From Poteriospumella lacustris (lineage: Eukaryota > Sar > Chrysophyceae > Chromulinales > Dinobryaceae), in assembly GCA_008000375.1 (NCBI GenBank), contig SMOI01000452.1, positions 1 through 23,423 on the forward strand: a DNA stretch of 23,423 bases, given 5' to 3'. Under the pieces are notes generated by a model. It made no database searches and was not told the DNA's origin. It was given only the letters and a program-made list of their open reading frames with translations. Positions 14,947 through 23,423 of the stretch are shown piece by piece. The translations under genes and the position numbers were made by a program. How positions within the stretch are numbered: position 1 is the stretch's first letter; every line of letters starts with the position of its first letter.

Positions 14947-15391
14947 TCAGTCAATCGCTGACTCGGAAAACCCCCGTCTTCTCCTCACTCTGGATGGCGA
15001 TTTTGCTCAATGTACGGTCATACTGGATCTGGTAGTGGAAGTAACGAATCCTCACCGGGTCGATGACGAGCTAACAGCGGGTGCACTGTACACATATGTT
15101 AGTTGAACACACGACGAACGACAAACCCAAGATCTAAGAGCGCGCTGTTTGTTGAACACACGACGAACGACAAACCCAAGATCTAAGAGCGCGCTTCGCG
15201 CGCACTCGAATCGAAGGGAAATGTGACATGTGACAAAACAACCCTAAGCCTAAAGCGAACGTTTTCCGAAGTTTTCTCTCTCCTGGGGAAGGCATAGTCG
15301 CTCCTGTCTATCGCCCTCTCGAGACAGGATTAATGAAGCCTTTCAACAACAAAACAGATGCGCGTGGTGGAAGTAGAGGCGTTTCGCAGAT
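14947..15391. other. Region without a supported gene; tandem repeat inside
   Basis: Short frames exist on both strands, but none has protein-like features I can defend. Upstream exons of the minus-strand host gene may lie here. The notable feature is the 45-bp tandem duplication at 15102-15195. Confidence 0.4.
15102..15203. repeat. 45-bp tandem duplication ending in a GC hairpin
   Basis: A 45-bp unit at 15102-15146 is repeated at 15151-15195 (period 49). The second copy runs into GCGCGC-TTC-GCGCGC (15189-15203). An inverted relative of this hairpin, with the flank TTCGAGTGCGCGCG, occurs at 22434-22458 on the other side of the retrotransposon. Confidence 0.75.
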
Positions 15392-15821
15392 TTGAAGGAT
15401 TACGTCCTAACGTTTGCACCCACTAGTGTGCACACACTAGAAGGGATCCTCCTTCTAAACGAGAAGTCGGACACATGTCAATCAAGATCAAGTAGTAGAG
15501 GAAATGACCGCTTTGGTGATGAAAGTCAATTAGCCTCAACCAGACGCGTAGATGAAGAGAAGGCGTCACCCGAAGGCGACACCGACGATGACATTGTGGT
15601 GCTTGCCCGTAAAAAGGCTCGATTCGGACCTACATCCCCACCGGCGGGCCTGCAGGAAGTATATCCCTGTCTATTCGTTCCCGCATCCATCGAACGATGC
15701 GGAGCGATTGCATCTCTCGTTGCAAACTGACATTGGGAAGCCTGAGAACTTCGATGTCGCCAACTCACTTTCAGCAACTGATCATGCTGTACGCGAACGA
15801 AACGTCGTGGAGTATAGCAGC
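15392..15821 (+). pseudogene. ORF of unknown function, frameshifted and split by the retrotransposon
   Basis: Two overlapping frames look protein-like. One (15392-15730) has an acidic stretch and a basic ARKKARF nuclear-signal-like motif. The other (from ~15650) continues with SLQTDIGKPENF and an E-rich end, and is cut by the Ty3/gypsy element at 15821. The shift between frames near 15650 may be an intron or a frameshift. After the retrotransposon, the second frame resumes in phase at 21980 and ends at 22087. No family recognised and no ATG start seen, so the true 5' end is unclear. Confidence 0.35.
15818..15821. repeat. Target-site duplication of the Ty3/gypsy element (CAGC), copy 1
   Basis: CAGC immediately precedes the LTR and recurs at 21976-21979 after the other LTR. 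A four-base duplication is normal for Ty3/gypsy integration. Confidence 0.75.
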
Positions 15822-16024
15822 TGTACACTCACTGGTTGATGCCGAGTGAGAATCAATTGATTGTGATTACAGAACATAAGAGAAAGATGGAAGGAATGGT
15901 GGTGAACTACACCAGAGAGAGGAACAGATTGAATGGTAAAGACAACAGCGTGGCTGAGTGGAACGGCAGTTACACTCAGACCTAGACTACCCAGAACCCA
16001 GGACTACATACACTGTAGGCTACA
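15822..16024 (-). repeat. 3' LTR (203 bp)
   Basis: In element orientation this is the downstream LTR. It begins TGTA and ends TACA. It matches 21773-21975 at every base I compared. Confidence 0.93.
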
Positions 16025-16042
16025 CTACCCCCTCCCCCTCTT
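16025..16042 (-). promoter_or_regulatory. Polypurine tract
   Basis: On the minus strand the sequence directly before the 3' LTR reads AAGAGGGGGAGGGGGTAG, the expected plus-strand DNA primer for reverse transcription. Confidence 0.85.
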
Positions 16043-16118
16043 CGGACATGGACTGCCTAGAATGAAAAAAATTAGTCCAAGTCTTAGAACCCTGTTCCTC
16101 AGTCCATCTATGGTTCTT

Positions 16119-19100
16119 TCACATAGATCTGGCTAACGTCCGTAAGTCTTTACGTTCAGATGTGGATAAATACTGTTTTAATACAGTATTATGTCTGAGA
16201 TGAGCCCATGGTTCCCATGTTTGCTCTTCGTATCCCTCCCACTCCACTAAGAATGATAGTGTCGAACGGCGCTTCGGATTGCCCCGAATTCCGTGAATTG
16301 CTTTCACATAGAATTCGGTAATATCGGCTAATGCTACACGAGCTGGTTCCGTAGTATTCGGATCATACTCGAATTTTCGAACCTTGGACATGTCTATGAC
16401 GAAGGTTTTATTCACATTTAAGTGTTGGAGAGTATAACTCAATCTTTTGGGATCATAAGATACCACACTGAACGGCCCTCTTATCGGTGTCAGGAGTTTA
16501 TTCGGTGGCTGTTTGCCAAATGCTGTCTTTGGGTATTCACAAAGTACATATTGTCCCGCGTCAAAGATAGTGGGTTGTTCAGAAGGTGCGTTGCTTTGTA
16601 TATGCTGACGCTGTACTTCCTCTTGATGCTCTTGAGCAATTTTTATGAGACGTGATTGTGCGTCTATCATTCTATCTATCCAAGCCCGTAGGGTCGGAGA
16701 GGAACTGTGGGCCGTAGCTAAGGGTTCTCCTGTTGCCGGGTTGTAGTTCGGTGTTGGTGTATCTGACAGTAACTTCCTATCTAGACGAGTGGCAGATATA
16801 CCGAATACAATCTCAGCTGGAGATACTCCCAATGCAGAATGCGTAGTCGAGTTCATTATCCGCTGAATTAGAGGAAGGTATGATGACCACGACTCCAGGA
16901 TTTTTTCATCAGCTATGAAAGCTCTTAGATGACGTAGAACTTCCTTATTAGCTCGTTCTACAATTCCGTTCTCCTCCTTTGAATACGGAGTAGCCGTGAT
17001 TGTGTCCACCTTTAACATGGTACATAGAGCACTGACGGTATCATTCAGGAACTGAGTTCCCCTATCCGACAAAATCTGAGACGGTTGACCGTATCTACCA
17101 GCATACTCAAGCAATCTTTCAGCTGCTTCCTTGGCCCCTGTGGATACGCAAGGATATAGTTCGACAAAGCGAGAAAAGCTGTCAATAACAACTAATATGT
17201 GCTCGAATCCCTTGACAGACGTCTTCAAAGGACCGATAGTGTCTATGCTTATGCGTTCCATCGGTTGAGGTGCAGCAGTAACATACGGTAATGCCTTAAT
17301 GCATGGATTCAGAACTCTTAACTTCTGACATGTCGGACATTGTGAAATGTACTTCTGTACGTGCTGTCGCATGTTAGCCCATACTTGTCCTCTCTTTTTG
17401 AGACGTTGCATTGTGAGATGAAAGCCCATATGACCATCATACTCATTGTGAACTCGATCAATAGCGCTGCGTTGATCACCAGACATCTCCACATTGTATA
17501 GATTTAATATTGGAGTAGTCGTCGACGTGGCAGGTTGTTGCTGCAGTCTTTGACAGTTCTCGGGGCTGTTGGAAATAATCTCCCCCGGAACAGAAGTCCC
17601 CACTGGCTGTTTGTTGCTGTGAGGCGCCCCTTTCCCGCGAGAAAGCGGTCGTCGTTTAGATTTCTTGTTCAACGGCGGCGCTGTCGGTGTTCTATTCTCA
17701 TTTTGCGCACTTGTAGAAATCCCGCAGAGGTAGACCCTGTCATTAGATGAGCAAGGGCAGAGGTCCCTGAGGAAACAGAGACGGTCTGTGATAAGACCAT
17801 CGGCACCTGTGGAGTTGATCAGACTCTCACCGTAGACGTCAGGTTTCTCATCTTCTCCGTGATGGGCACACAAGCGCGAGAAAGCGTCAGCAACGACATT
17901 ATCCTTCCCCTCAATGTGGTTAACAACAAAGTCATATTCTTGTATTGCTAACTTCCACCGAACCACTTTAGGTGTATTGGTGTTTAAATATTGTAAGTTG
18001 CGATGGTCGGTGTATATATTGAAGTGTACATCCCTTAGTAAGTGTTCCCACTTTTTAAGAGCATACCAAATGGCATAACATTCCTTTTCAATCGTCGACC
18101 ATCGTCTTTGAACTTTGTTTAAAGCTTGACTTAGAAAGGCAATCGGGATCTGTATTGTCTCCCCCGTTACACTATCTGTCTTGGTTTGATACAAGTATGC
18201 CCCAATACCATAATCAGATGCATCAGTTGCTAAACTGATGGGCAATTGTTCATCCATAAAATGTAATAAAGGATTAGCCCGTATCGCATCCTTTACTGCT
18301 TCGAAGGCAGTCGTACGTCGGTCGTTCCAGTCGAGGTGTTTCAGGCGTTTTATATCCTGATAACCCTCGATCATTTCATGGAGAGGTTGGGCTGCCACTG
18401 CAAATCCCCTTACATGAGCTCGGAAGTAATTCACCAGCCCTAGGAATTGTTTCATTTGTTTTGGAGTAGACGGTCGAGGGAACTCTACGACCTTACGGAT
18501 CTTCTCCTCCGACATAGTTAGTCCATATTCATTTATAACCCGTCCCACATATTCAAGTTGGGTAAGACCGATTTTAGCCTTGTCTGGGTTAAGCGTGAGG
18601 TTAAATTCCTTCAATCGCTTAAGAACGTTATCTAAGTTATGTAGGAACTCTTCCTCTGTTCGTCCAAAGATGATAATATCATCGATGTAAATCTCACAGA
18701 TAGAATAGATGAGTCCTTGGAGAACCTCAGTCATCTTTTGTTGAAAATATGAGGGTGCCGACTTGATTCCCATCCATAATCTCACAGGTTCGAATACTCC
18801 ATAATCGGTAATAAACGCTGCGAGTTTACTCGTAGCCGTATCCAGTAAGATTTGGTGATAGCCGGAGGTTAAATCCAACACCGCGAAGAATTTGGCTTTC
18901 TTGGCCCCTAAACGTTGGAACATGCGATCTATATTTGGAATAGGCCAGCCCATAGATTTTAGGATCTCGTTTAGTTGCCGATAATCGACACAAAATCGCC
19001 ACTTGTCATTGTTTTTAGGCACCATGACAACTTGCGAGTAATCGGAAGCTTGTGAGCGTCGAATCAACCCTTGTTTAAGAGAATGATTTAGGAAATCAAC

Positions 19101-21722
19101 CAAAGCTTTTTGTTTTGCTAGCGATTGTGGTCGAGGTGGACCATTGTTCTTCCAGACAGAACCTTCATGAATTTCTAGTTTCATGGGTTCTATTCGTGCC
19201 GGAGTAGACGTAATGGACCTCGCGAAAACGTTTTCATGCGATTTGAGTAATCGTTTGATCCGTTGATGGAAAGAGTCGTTCCCACGTACCTCTGGTAACG
19301 GTGATTCATCGACTCGTTCGTCCGTTGGTGGAAGGGTTTCTTCCCAGCCATCCTTCCACTCGGGATCTTCCTCTTGGTCATCGAGCAACTCCAACAAATC
19401 CTCTTTAGCATATTGTATGATCTGTTGTTTGGACAGTTTTGGAGATCGCTGCTCCTCTACTAGGGAGAGCATGGTTAAATATCCCGGCAATCTTGCCAAT
19501 ATCGTCCCATGAAATTCCAAAGTCCGGTCGAGGTCTGTCGATGGCTCAAATAAAGAGCGAAGCTCCTTAGTAAGGTCATATTTCCTTATTGTGGGTAACC
19601 CTAGAATGATATCAAAGTTCCCATTGATAACTCTGACACTTTGCAAAGTTAAAGAGAGCTGTGACTTAGAATCAGTGATTAAATTTACCCCCACACAGTC
19701 TAATATGCCTTCTACTCTACAACTACTTCCTACCCACGCACCGTGAATGGTGGCCTGATTTGGGGTGAGGATTGGCTGGCCTAAAGCTCTGAGCCAGTCG
19801 TAAATCCGAGTGCTGACATAATCACTGGAGTCCGCACCACTATCGATTAGCGCTCGGACTTGAAGCCTATTGGAACCAAGCACAACAAATGCATTAGTAA
19901 TGCAATCGTGCTGTGTTTTCAATAGCGATGATAAGTAGTCGCTGAAAGTCTTACCGATCGGTTTTGTGTGTGTTTTGTTTCCGTAGGTGTGCGGCTTGTT
20001 GTTCGCCGAAAACTGAAACGCCGCAGGAGAGCCAGGACCAGCGTACGGATTCCCATTTGGGTCCTTGTGCACCGGAAGCTTGCTGCAAGTTGCATCGAAC
20101 TGTCGGTAAGCTTTTCCAAATTTGGAATCCAACCAGGTAATGGTTGGATCCGAGTTGGCATAAAGATGAGTTCGGAATTTACAGTCCTTTCCGGCATGAC
20201 CCACACGGCCACAACAGTAACACGTGATTGGTGCGCTGGTCGATGCCGGGCTGTGGCCACTTGGCTTTGGCAAGCCACCCCCTGCTTTTCCAACCCAACG
20301 ATCTTTTTTTCGATCATCTTGCCCAAGACTGTGCCTGGTGGATTTGGCAGAGGGGGTCGTTGACCCCGCTGAGGCAACGTCTGTCAAGGCCCGACCCCCC
20401 AGCGTTTGAAGGCTGAGAAAATCATGGACCTCTTTCAACGACGTGACTGCCCGCGAATACTGGGCGAGGAAGTTGAACAATTTCCCGGGATCATCGATGG
20501 CTTCATAGCCTGGTTGGCCATGTCTCCACTCCGACCCCAATTGCAACATCTGCCACGTGCCCTCAGGCACGGCAGGAGGTTTTTCCCGCACCAGTTGGCT
20601 CACCACAAGACAAATTGTCATTTGCGGGTTTTGAGCCAGTTCAGATGGAATTGAGATCCCATCCAACCGAGGGAGTGATTGGCCCTGAGGTTGCTTCTTC
20701 ACCCTCGGGTCAAGGAGAACTTGAAGAAGGCGAAGCGTCAGTTCCTTCTTTTCCTCCTTGGGAGCGTCCAACCATGATATCAAGGCTGCGCTCGAGAATG
20801 TTTCCTCGACAATCGTGCGTAACCTGCTAAGGTCGCGCATATTGCCGTGAGGATCTTTCCCCAGCCAAGGCACAAGCCGATCCGGCCAAAGGTCATCAAT
20901 GACTTTGGTAATGGTCGACTGAGCAACTTGGTTCGTTGATCCTTGTCCCGCCTTGTAGCTTAACCACTCGTTTATCTTGCGGTCAAGTTCCTCGTCGGAA
21001 AAGGTTCGCCAGTCCTGTCGCGAAGGATTGGCGGCTGGGTCTCCAGCCATATTGGACAACCAGCCTTTCACGTCCCCGGATAGAAACAACGTGTTTCTAT
21101 GAACCGTACCACGTGTACCGTGGTTCCCCGTGTTCCTTCTCCAAAGCTTGAGCTTTTGAAAGAAGGACAAACACGTTGACCGGGAGATGTGCAGGTCTGA
21201 CACGAAGTCGAGAGGCACAGGCTCGTCGGTGTTGACCAGCGTCACCGTACCTCCTTCCAGCGCATCCAAGTCATCACCGAAATCAAATCGGCGTTTCTTG
21301 GGAATGCGTTTATAGGAGGGTGCAGTGACACCTTCGACTTCCCGATGGGCCGAAGCCTCCTCGACGTCGGGATCATCGTCGGCCCAGGACCCATCGATGC
21401 CCTCATGGCTGTCGTCTGGGACGTCAGGATCCCCGACCTCCCCGTTGTGCTCCCCCTGTGAGCCCGTGGTGTCTGATGGGGAATCCTCCTCAGAGGGTTC
21501 ACCCGTCATACCCGTGACGTCGGAGGGCCCCCCAGGAGCTTGCGGCAACGTAGCCGCAGGCGATCGAGGTCGCTTCTGCCCCACTGCAGGAGGAGTGGCT
21601 TTAGCCTGCTCCTTTGCAGTGCGGTCGACAGGGGGCTTAGCCCATCCTGACGCTCGAGCCGAGAGAGTAGTCCCGGACCCTTTTGTGACCGTGGCCTTGG
21701 AGATCTTGTTTGCAGAACTCAT
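16119..21722 (-). CDS. Ty3/gypsy Gag-Pol polyprotein with chromodomain
   Basis: The frame is open from 21761, but the first ATG is at 21722 (1,867 residues); the longer start is TTG. Numbering is from the ATG. Gag is Pro/Ser-rich then helical, with a zinc knuckle C-x2-C-x4-H-x4-C (CYCCGRVGHAGKDC) at 501-514. Protease has DSGAD at 627-631. Reverse transcriptase has FCVDYRQL near 910 and YIDDIIIF near 1012. RNase H has ATDAS near 1165 and TDHRNL near 1238. Integrase has an HHCC zinc region near 1425-1465 and Asp1494, Asp1553, Glu1589 (D,D-35-E). A chromodomain with LVEWEGY and EPW lies near 1805-1855. Gag and Pol share one frame with no frameshift signal, and all catalytic residues are present, so it may be active. 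Confidence 0.95.
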   Translation of the reverse strand: MSSANKISKATVTKGSGTTLSARASGWAKPPVDRTAKEQAKATPPAVGQKRPRSPAATLPQAPGGPSDVTGMTGEPSEEDSPSDTTGSQGEHNGEVGDPDVPDDSHEGIDGSWADDDPDVEEASAHREVEGVTAPSYKRIPKKRRFDFGDDLDALEGGTVTLVNTDEPVPLDFVSDLHISRSTCLSFFQKLKLWRRNTGNHGTRGTVHRNTLFLSGDVKGWLSNMAGDPAANPSRQDWRTFSDEELDRKINEWLSYKAGQGSTNQVAQSTITKVIDDLWPDRLVPWLGKDPHGNMRDLSRLRTIVEETFSSAALISWLDAPKEEKKELTLRLLQVLLDPRVKKQPQGQSLPRLDGISIPSELAQNPQMTICLVVSQLVREKPPAVPEGTWQMLQLGSEWRHGQPGYEAIDDPGKLFNFLAQYSRAVTSLKEVHDFLSLQTLGGRALTDVASAGSTTPSAKSTRHSLGQDDRKKDRWVGKAGGGLPKPSGHSPASTSAPITCYCCGRVGHAGKDCKFRTHLYANSDPTITWLDSKFGKAYRQFDATCSKLPVHKDPNGNPYAGPGSPAAFQFSANNKPHTYGNKTHTKPIGKTFSDYLSSLLKTQHDCITNAFVVLGSNRLQVRALIDSGADSSDYVSTRIYDWLRALGQPILTPNQATIHGAWVGSSCRVEGILDCVGVNLITDSKSQLSLTLQSVRVINGNFDIILGLPTIRKYDLTKELRSLFEPSTDLDRTLEFHGTILARLPGYLTMLSLVEEQRSPKLSKQQIIQYAKEDLLELLDDQEEDPEWKDGWEETLPPTDERVDESPLPEVRGNDSFHQRIKRLLKSHENVFARSITSTPARIEPMKLEIHEGSVWKNNGPPRPQSLAKQKALVDFLNHSLKQGLIRRSQASDYSQVVMVPKNNDKWRFCVDYRQLNEILKSMGWPIPNIDRMFQRLGAKKAKFFAVLDLTSGYHQILLDTATSKLAAFITDYGVFEPVRLWMGIKSAPSYFQQKMTEVLQGLIYSICEIYIDDIIIFGRTEEEFLHNLDNVLKRLKEFNLTLNPDKAKIGLTQLEYVGRVINEYGLTMSEEKIRKVVEFPRPSTPKQMKQFLGLVNYFRAHVRGFAVAAQPLHEMIEGYQDIKRLKHLDWNDRRTTAFEAVKDAIRANPLLHFMDEQLPISLATDASDYGIGAYLYQTKTDSVTGETIQIPIAFLSQALNKVQRRWSTIEKECYAIWYALKKWEHLLRDVHFNIYTDHRNLQYLNTNTPKVVRWKLAIQEYDFVVNHIEGKDNVVADAFSRLCAHHGEDEKPDVYGESLINSTGADGLITDRLCFLRDLCPCSSNDRVYLCGISTSAQNENRTPTAPPLNKKSKRRPLSRGKGAPHSNKQPVGTSVPGEIISNSPENCQRLQQQPATSTTTPILNLYNVEMSGDQRSAIDRVHNEYDGHMGFHLTMQRLKKRGQVWANMRQHVQKYISQCPTCQKLRVLNPCIKALPYVTAAPQPMERISIDTIGPLKTSVKGFEHILVVIDSFSRFVELYPCVSTGAKEAAERLLEYAGRYGQPSQILSDRGTQFLNDTVSALCTMLKVDTITATPYSKEENGIVERANKEVLRHLRAFIADEKILESWSSYLPLIQRIMNSTTHSALGVSPAEIVFGISATRLDRKLLSDTPTPNYNPATGEPLATAHSSSPTLRAWIDRMIDAQSRLIKIAQEHQEEVQRQHIQSNAPSEQPTIFDAGQYVLCEYPKTAFGKQPPNKLLTPIRGPFSVVSYDPKRLSYTLQHLNVNKTFVIDMSKVRKFEYDPNTTEPARVALADITEFYVKAIHGIRGNPKRRSTLSFLVEWEGYEEQTWEPWAHLRHNTVLKQYLSTSERKDLRTLARSM

Positions 21723-21760
21723 GGGCTTGGGTTTCGTTTTTTTTCCTTGTAAAAACAACA

Positions 21761-21772
21761 ATAATTAATTAT
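21761..21772 (-). promoter_or_regulatory. Expected primer-binding site, replaced by a palindrome
   Basis: The bases directly inside the 5' LTR read ATAATTAATTAT, a perfect 12-bp palindrome with no TGG, so they do not match the usual tRNA 3' end. The priming mechanism is unclear. Confidence 0.5.
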
Positions 21773-21975
21773 TGTACACTCACTGGTTGATGCCGAGTGA
21801 GAATCAATTGATTGTGATTACAGAACATAAGAGAAAGATGGAAGGAATGGTGGTGAACTACACCAGAGAGAGGAACAGATTGAATGGTAAAGACAACAGC
21901 GTGGCTGAGTGGAACGGCAGTTACACTCAGACCTAGACTACCCAGAACCCAGGACTACATACACTGTAGGCTACA
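21773..21975 (-). repeat. 5' LTR (203 bp)
   Basis: In element orientation this is the upstream, promoter-bearing LTR; it ends 50 bp before the Gag ATG, an unusually short leader. Confidence 0.93.
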
Positions 21976-21979
21976 CAGC
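21976..21979. repeat. Target-site duplication of the Ty3/gypsy element (CAGC), copy 2
   Basis: Second copy of CAGC, directly after the terminal CA of the 5' LTR side. Confidence 0.75.
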
Positions 21980-22087
21980 AGCAAACAAAGTAGGTCAGTG
22001 GTTGCGCGAATCTATCACGCCGATTCAAAGCTCGAATGCCAGCACCGCAACGAAACCGGACATCGAAACCGAAACTGTAACCTGTAA
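21980..22087 (+). pseudogene. Downstream part of the ORF split by the retrotransposon
   Basis: Without the element and one CAGC copy, the frame ending at 15821 continues here in phase for 35 codons and stops at 22087. It is Arg/Asn/His-rich, with ECQHRNETGHRNRNC, a Cys/His spacing faintly like a zinc knuckle. No family recognised. Confidence 0.35.
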
Positions 22088-22560
22088 CCACCACATTAAA
22101 TGACCGACAAATTGAAGGTCATCAATTGCATGCGGTTCTAAAGAACAATACACGATACAAGAAGAACAGGAGAAAGGAAGCGCGTCCTCAGCCTTGACGA
22201 ATGGCAGCGTCAGGGCGTTGGTAAATGCGAAATCGCCCGCGCCGGCCTCCACGGAGCTTTCCAAGCGCCCATCCGACCGGTATCTTCGTGGAAACCGCAG
22301 GAAAACGGAACGAAATGAGACATGCCTTGAGAAATGTCGCGATTGAATGAACTATAGAATTATTGTTTGCCAATTGTCTCACTGTTCGCCGTTCGCCGTT
22401 CGCCTGGCAGGGGGGAAACTCATCCGGCGGGGTTCGAGTGCGCGCGTAGCGCGCGCTCAGACCATAGGCTTGCGTGGGTTGTCTTTAGTCGTTAGTCATT
22501 TGTCGTCTCAGCCCTTTGATTGCTTCGGCCCAGACTAACCTACGTTAGCCTGGCTGAGCT
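22088..22560. other. Region without a supported gene
   Basis: Short open frames on the plus strand (for example about 22100-22345) look partly protein-like but have no family signature. There are three tandem GTTCGCC units at about 22385-22405 and a GC hairpin at 22434-22458. Confidence 0.4.
22434..22458. repeat. GC hairpin GCGCGC-type, inverted relative of 15189-15203
   Basis: GCGCGCG-TA-GCGCGCGC preceded by TTCGAGT. The reverse complement of the left-hand copy carries the same TTCGAGT lead. Confidence 0.6.
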
Positions 22561-22893
22561 GCGCCGGGCTACACACCATCGCCGACAACACCGACAATTT
22601 GTCGGTAGTGGAGTCCGCGCTTGACGCGACGTTCCGCTATCGCCTTCACAAGTGGAGGCTTCCTCCACGTTCCTCTTCTTATCGTATTTAACTTAGGACA
22701 TTTTGCAATGTGGGAAGAGGGAGATTGGGCCTACAGCGACGCCAAGCGGGCCATCAACGGTGGAAATTTCGATCTTGGAGTTCTTCACCAGTATCTGGCT
22801 GTCAAGGTGAGGCTTCAAGGGACGTCCCAAAGTCCACCACAAGAGTCAGCTCGACTCTTAACGACAACTTGGAGGTATGCGCGGAAGAGCTCT

Positions 22894-22934
22894 GTTTCGA
22901 CAAGCAGGACAAGCCCCGTACTGCTTGTCGAAAC
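22894..22934. repeat. Perfect 14-bp stem hairpin
   Basis: GTTTCGACAAGCAG (22894-22907) pairs exactly with 22921-22934, with a 13-nt loop. It lies in a possibly coding stretch ahead of the piggyBac-like fragment. Confidence 0.75.
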
Positions 22935-22979
22935 ATCGTATCTATCGTGTCGGCCAGATATCGTTTTTCCCAACAGTAA

Positions 22980-23234
22980 TTTGACCGAATTTCGGCCAAC
23001 TTTCAATCAGCGGTGACTCGTTTGGGTAAGTACGTATCTTGTAATGAGAAGCTTGATCAGTTTACTGAGAATTCGGGCAATACCCCACTTGTTCCATCGA
23101 AGCGTGCCCCCATCGGTCTGGTGCATTATCAGCTTGTTGGAATGATCAACAATACGAAGCCCTACTTTTTGGACGCACATTTATCGTGTCCAAACACGCA
23201 AGTGGGTTATTCCGATTTATGGGGAACGCAGTAA
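22980..23234 (+). pseudogene. Probable piggyBac-family transposase fragment
   Basis: The frame is open between two stops (84 codons, no ATG). It reads LGKYVSCNEKLDQF, then VPSKRAPIGLVHYQL and KPYFLDAHL. This order of a strand with an acidic Asp-Glu, then Lys-Pro/Arg and a Gly-aromatic strand resembles the first catalytic region of piggyBac-type DDE transposases. The position of the first catalytic Asp reads Asn (CNEKL), so activity is unlikely. The upstream frame at about 22621-23016 may be a shifted remnant of its N-terminal side. Family call from pattern only. Confidence 0.42.
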
Positions 23235-23423
23235 ACCGTTGGGCGTCCGTTACGATGGTTTCGTCTTCTACCGCTCGTGCTCGGTTACCAGTGTAAGCTT
23301 AAGGTGATGTTGTTGGGCATTGATGCCCAGCAGAATATATGAAACGCCCGCCATCATGACGATGACGACAACAACATCCTCTCTTCTTCCCAATAATGCC
23401 ATATATATATATATATATATATA
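23235..23423. repeat. Terminal region with (AT)n microsatellite
   Basis: The window ends in a pure AT run at 23401-23423. A short hairpin (TGGGCAT-TG-ATGCCCA) lies near 23314-23329. No gene supported. Confidence 0.6.

Larger units (their letters stand above)
15822..21975 (-). mobile_element. Full-length Ty3/gypsy chromovirus retrotransposon
   Basis: A 6,154-bp element in minus orientation with two 203-bp LTRs that I read as identical, TG...CA ends, CAGC target duplication, a clear polypurine tract and one open gag-pol frame. The C-terminal chromodomain places it among chromoviruses. Identical LTRs mean insertion was recent. It is inserted into an older reading frame. Its LTRs are short for the class, and the primer-binding site is not recognisable. 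Confidence 0.95.

Noticed and set aside
15102-15195. CRISPR array.
   Set aside because: Only two copies of a 45-bp unit with a 4-bp gap; it is a simple tandem duplication in eukaryotic DNA.
15951-16010. tRNA gene suggested by an A-box-like TGGCTGAGTGG (also at 21902 in the other LTR).
   Set aside because: No matching B box and no cloverleaf could be formed; the match is on the antisense strand of the LTR.
15933-16136. Open frame shared with 21884-22087.
   Set aside because: Its first part is LTR sequence present twice; it is not an independent gene.

Overview
The window joins two kinds of DNA. Bases 1 to about 12,570 are very AT-rich and densely packed with intron-less genes. The rest has balanced composition and looks like nuclear DNA of a microbial eukaryote loaded with transposons. 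The host cannot be named from the sequence; a protist (algal or other unicellular eukaryote) is the best guess, because elements of the left-hand kind live in such genomes. The window ends in an (AT)n run, so it may stop at a contig edge.

Left block (1 to ~12,570): an integrated polinton-like virus / Maverick-type element, nearly complete on its right side and cut or close to its end on the left. It has a virion module: FtsK/HerA-type packaging ATPase, a probable double-jelly-roll major capsid protein, a probable minor capsid (penton) protein, and two low-complexity proteins, one with a C2H2 zinc finger. It also has a replication and integration module: a family B DNA polymerase with an OTU-like N-terminal region and no evident exonuclease, a retroviral-type DDE integrase with a C-terminal chromodomain, an SF3 (D5/P4-type) helicase and a possible PD-(D/E)XK nuclease. 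Several small orphan proteins complete it. All genes are tight. Divergent pairs share 60-95 bp promoter regions, convergent pairs overlap by 14-17 bp at their stop codons, and nearly every start has an A/T block (AAATTTTTAAAT-like) about 19-31 bp upstream, followed by TATAT repeats. No maturation protease was found.

Junction (~12,300-12,630): a purine/pyrimidine-rich inverted repeat, then a perfect 34-bp palindrome where composition changes.

Right block (12,630-23,423): nested mobile-element debris. In order: a decayed Ty1/copia-like RT/RNase H fragment (minus strand); a host gene exon on the minus strand interrupted by a ~343-bp foldback (MITE-like) insertion with 54-bp inverted ends and a 12-bp target duplication; a 45-bp tandem duplication with a GC hairpin; an ORF split by a full-length Ty3/gypsy chromovirus (15,822-21,975, minus strand). 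The chromovirus has two identical 203-bp LTRs, a 4-bp target duplication and one uninterrupted gag-pol frame, so it inserted recently and may be active. Last comes a probable piggyBac-family transposase fragment near the right end.

The main interest is a viral element combining chromodomain integrase, OTU-like/PolB fusion and a separate SF3 helicase, next to an unrelated retrotransposon that also carries a chromodomain on its integrase.
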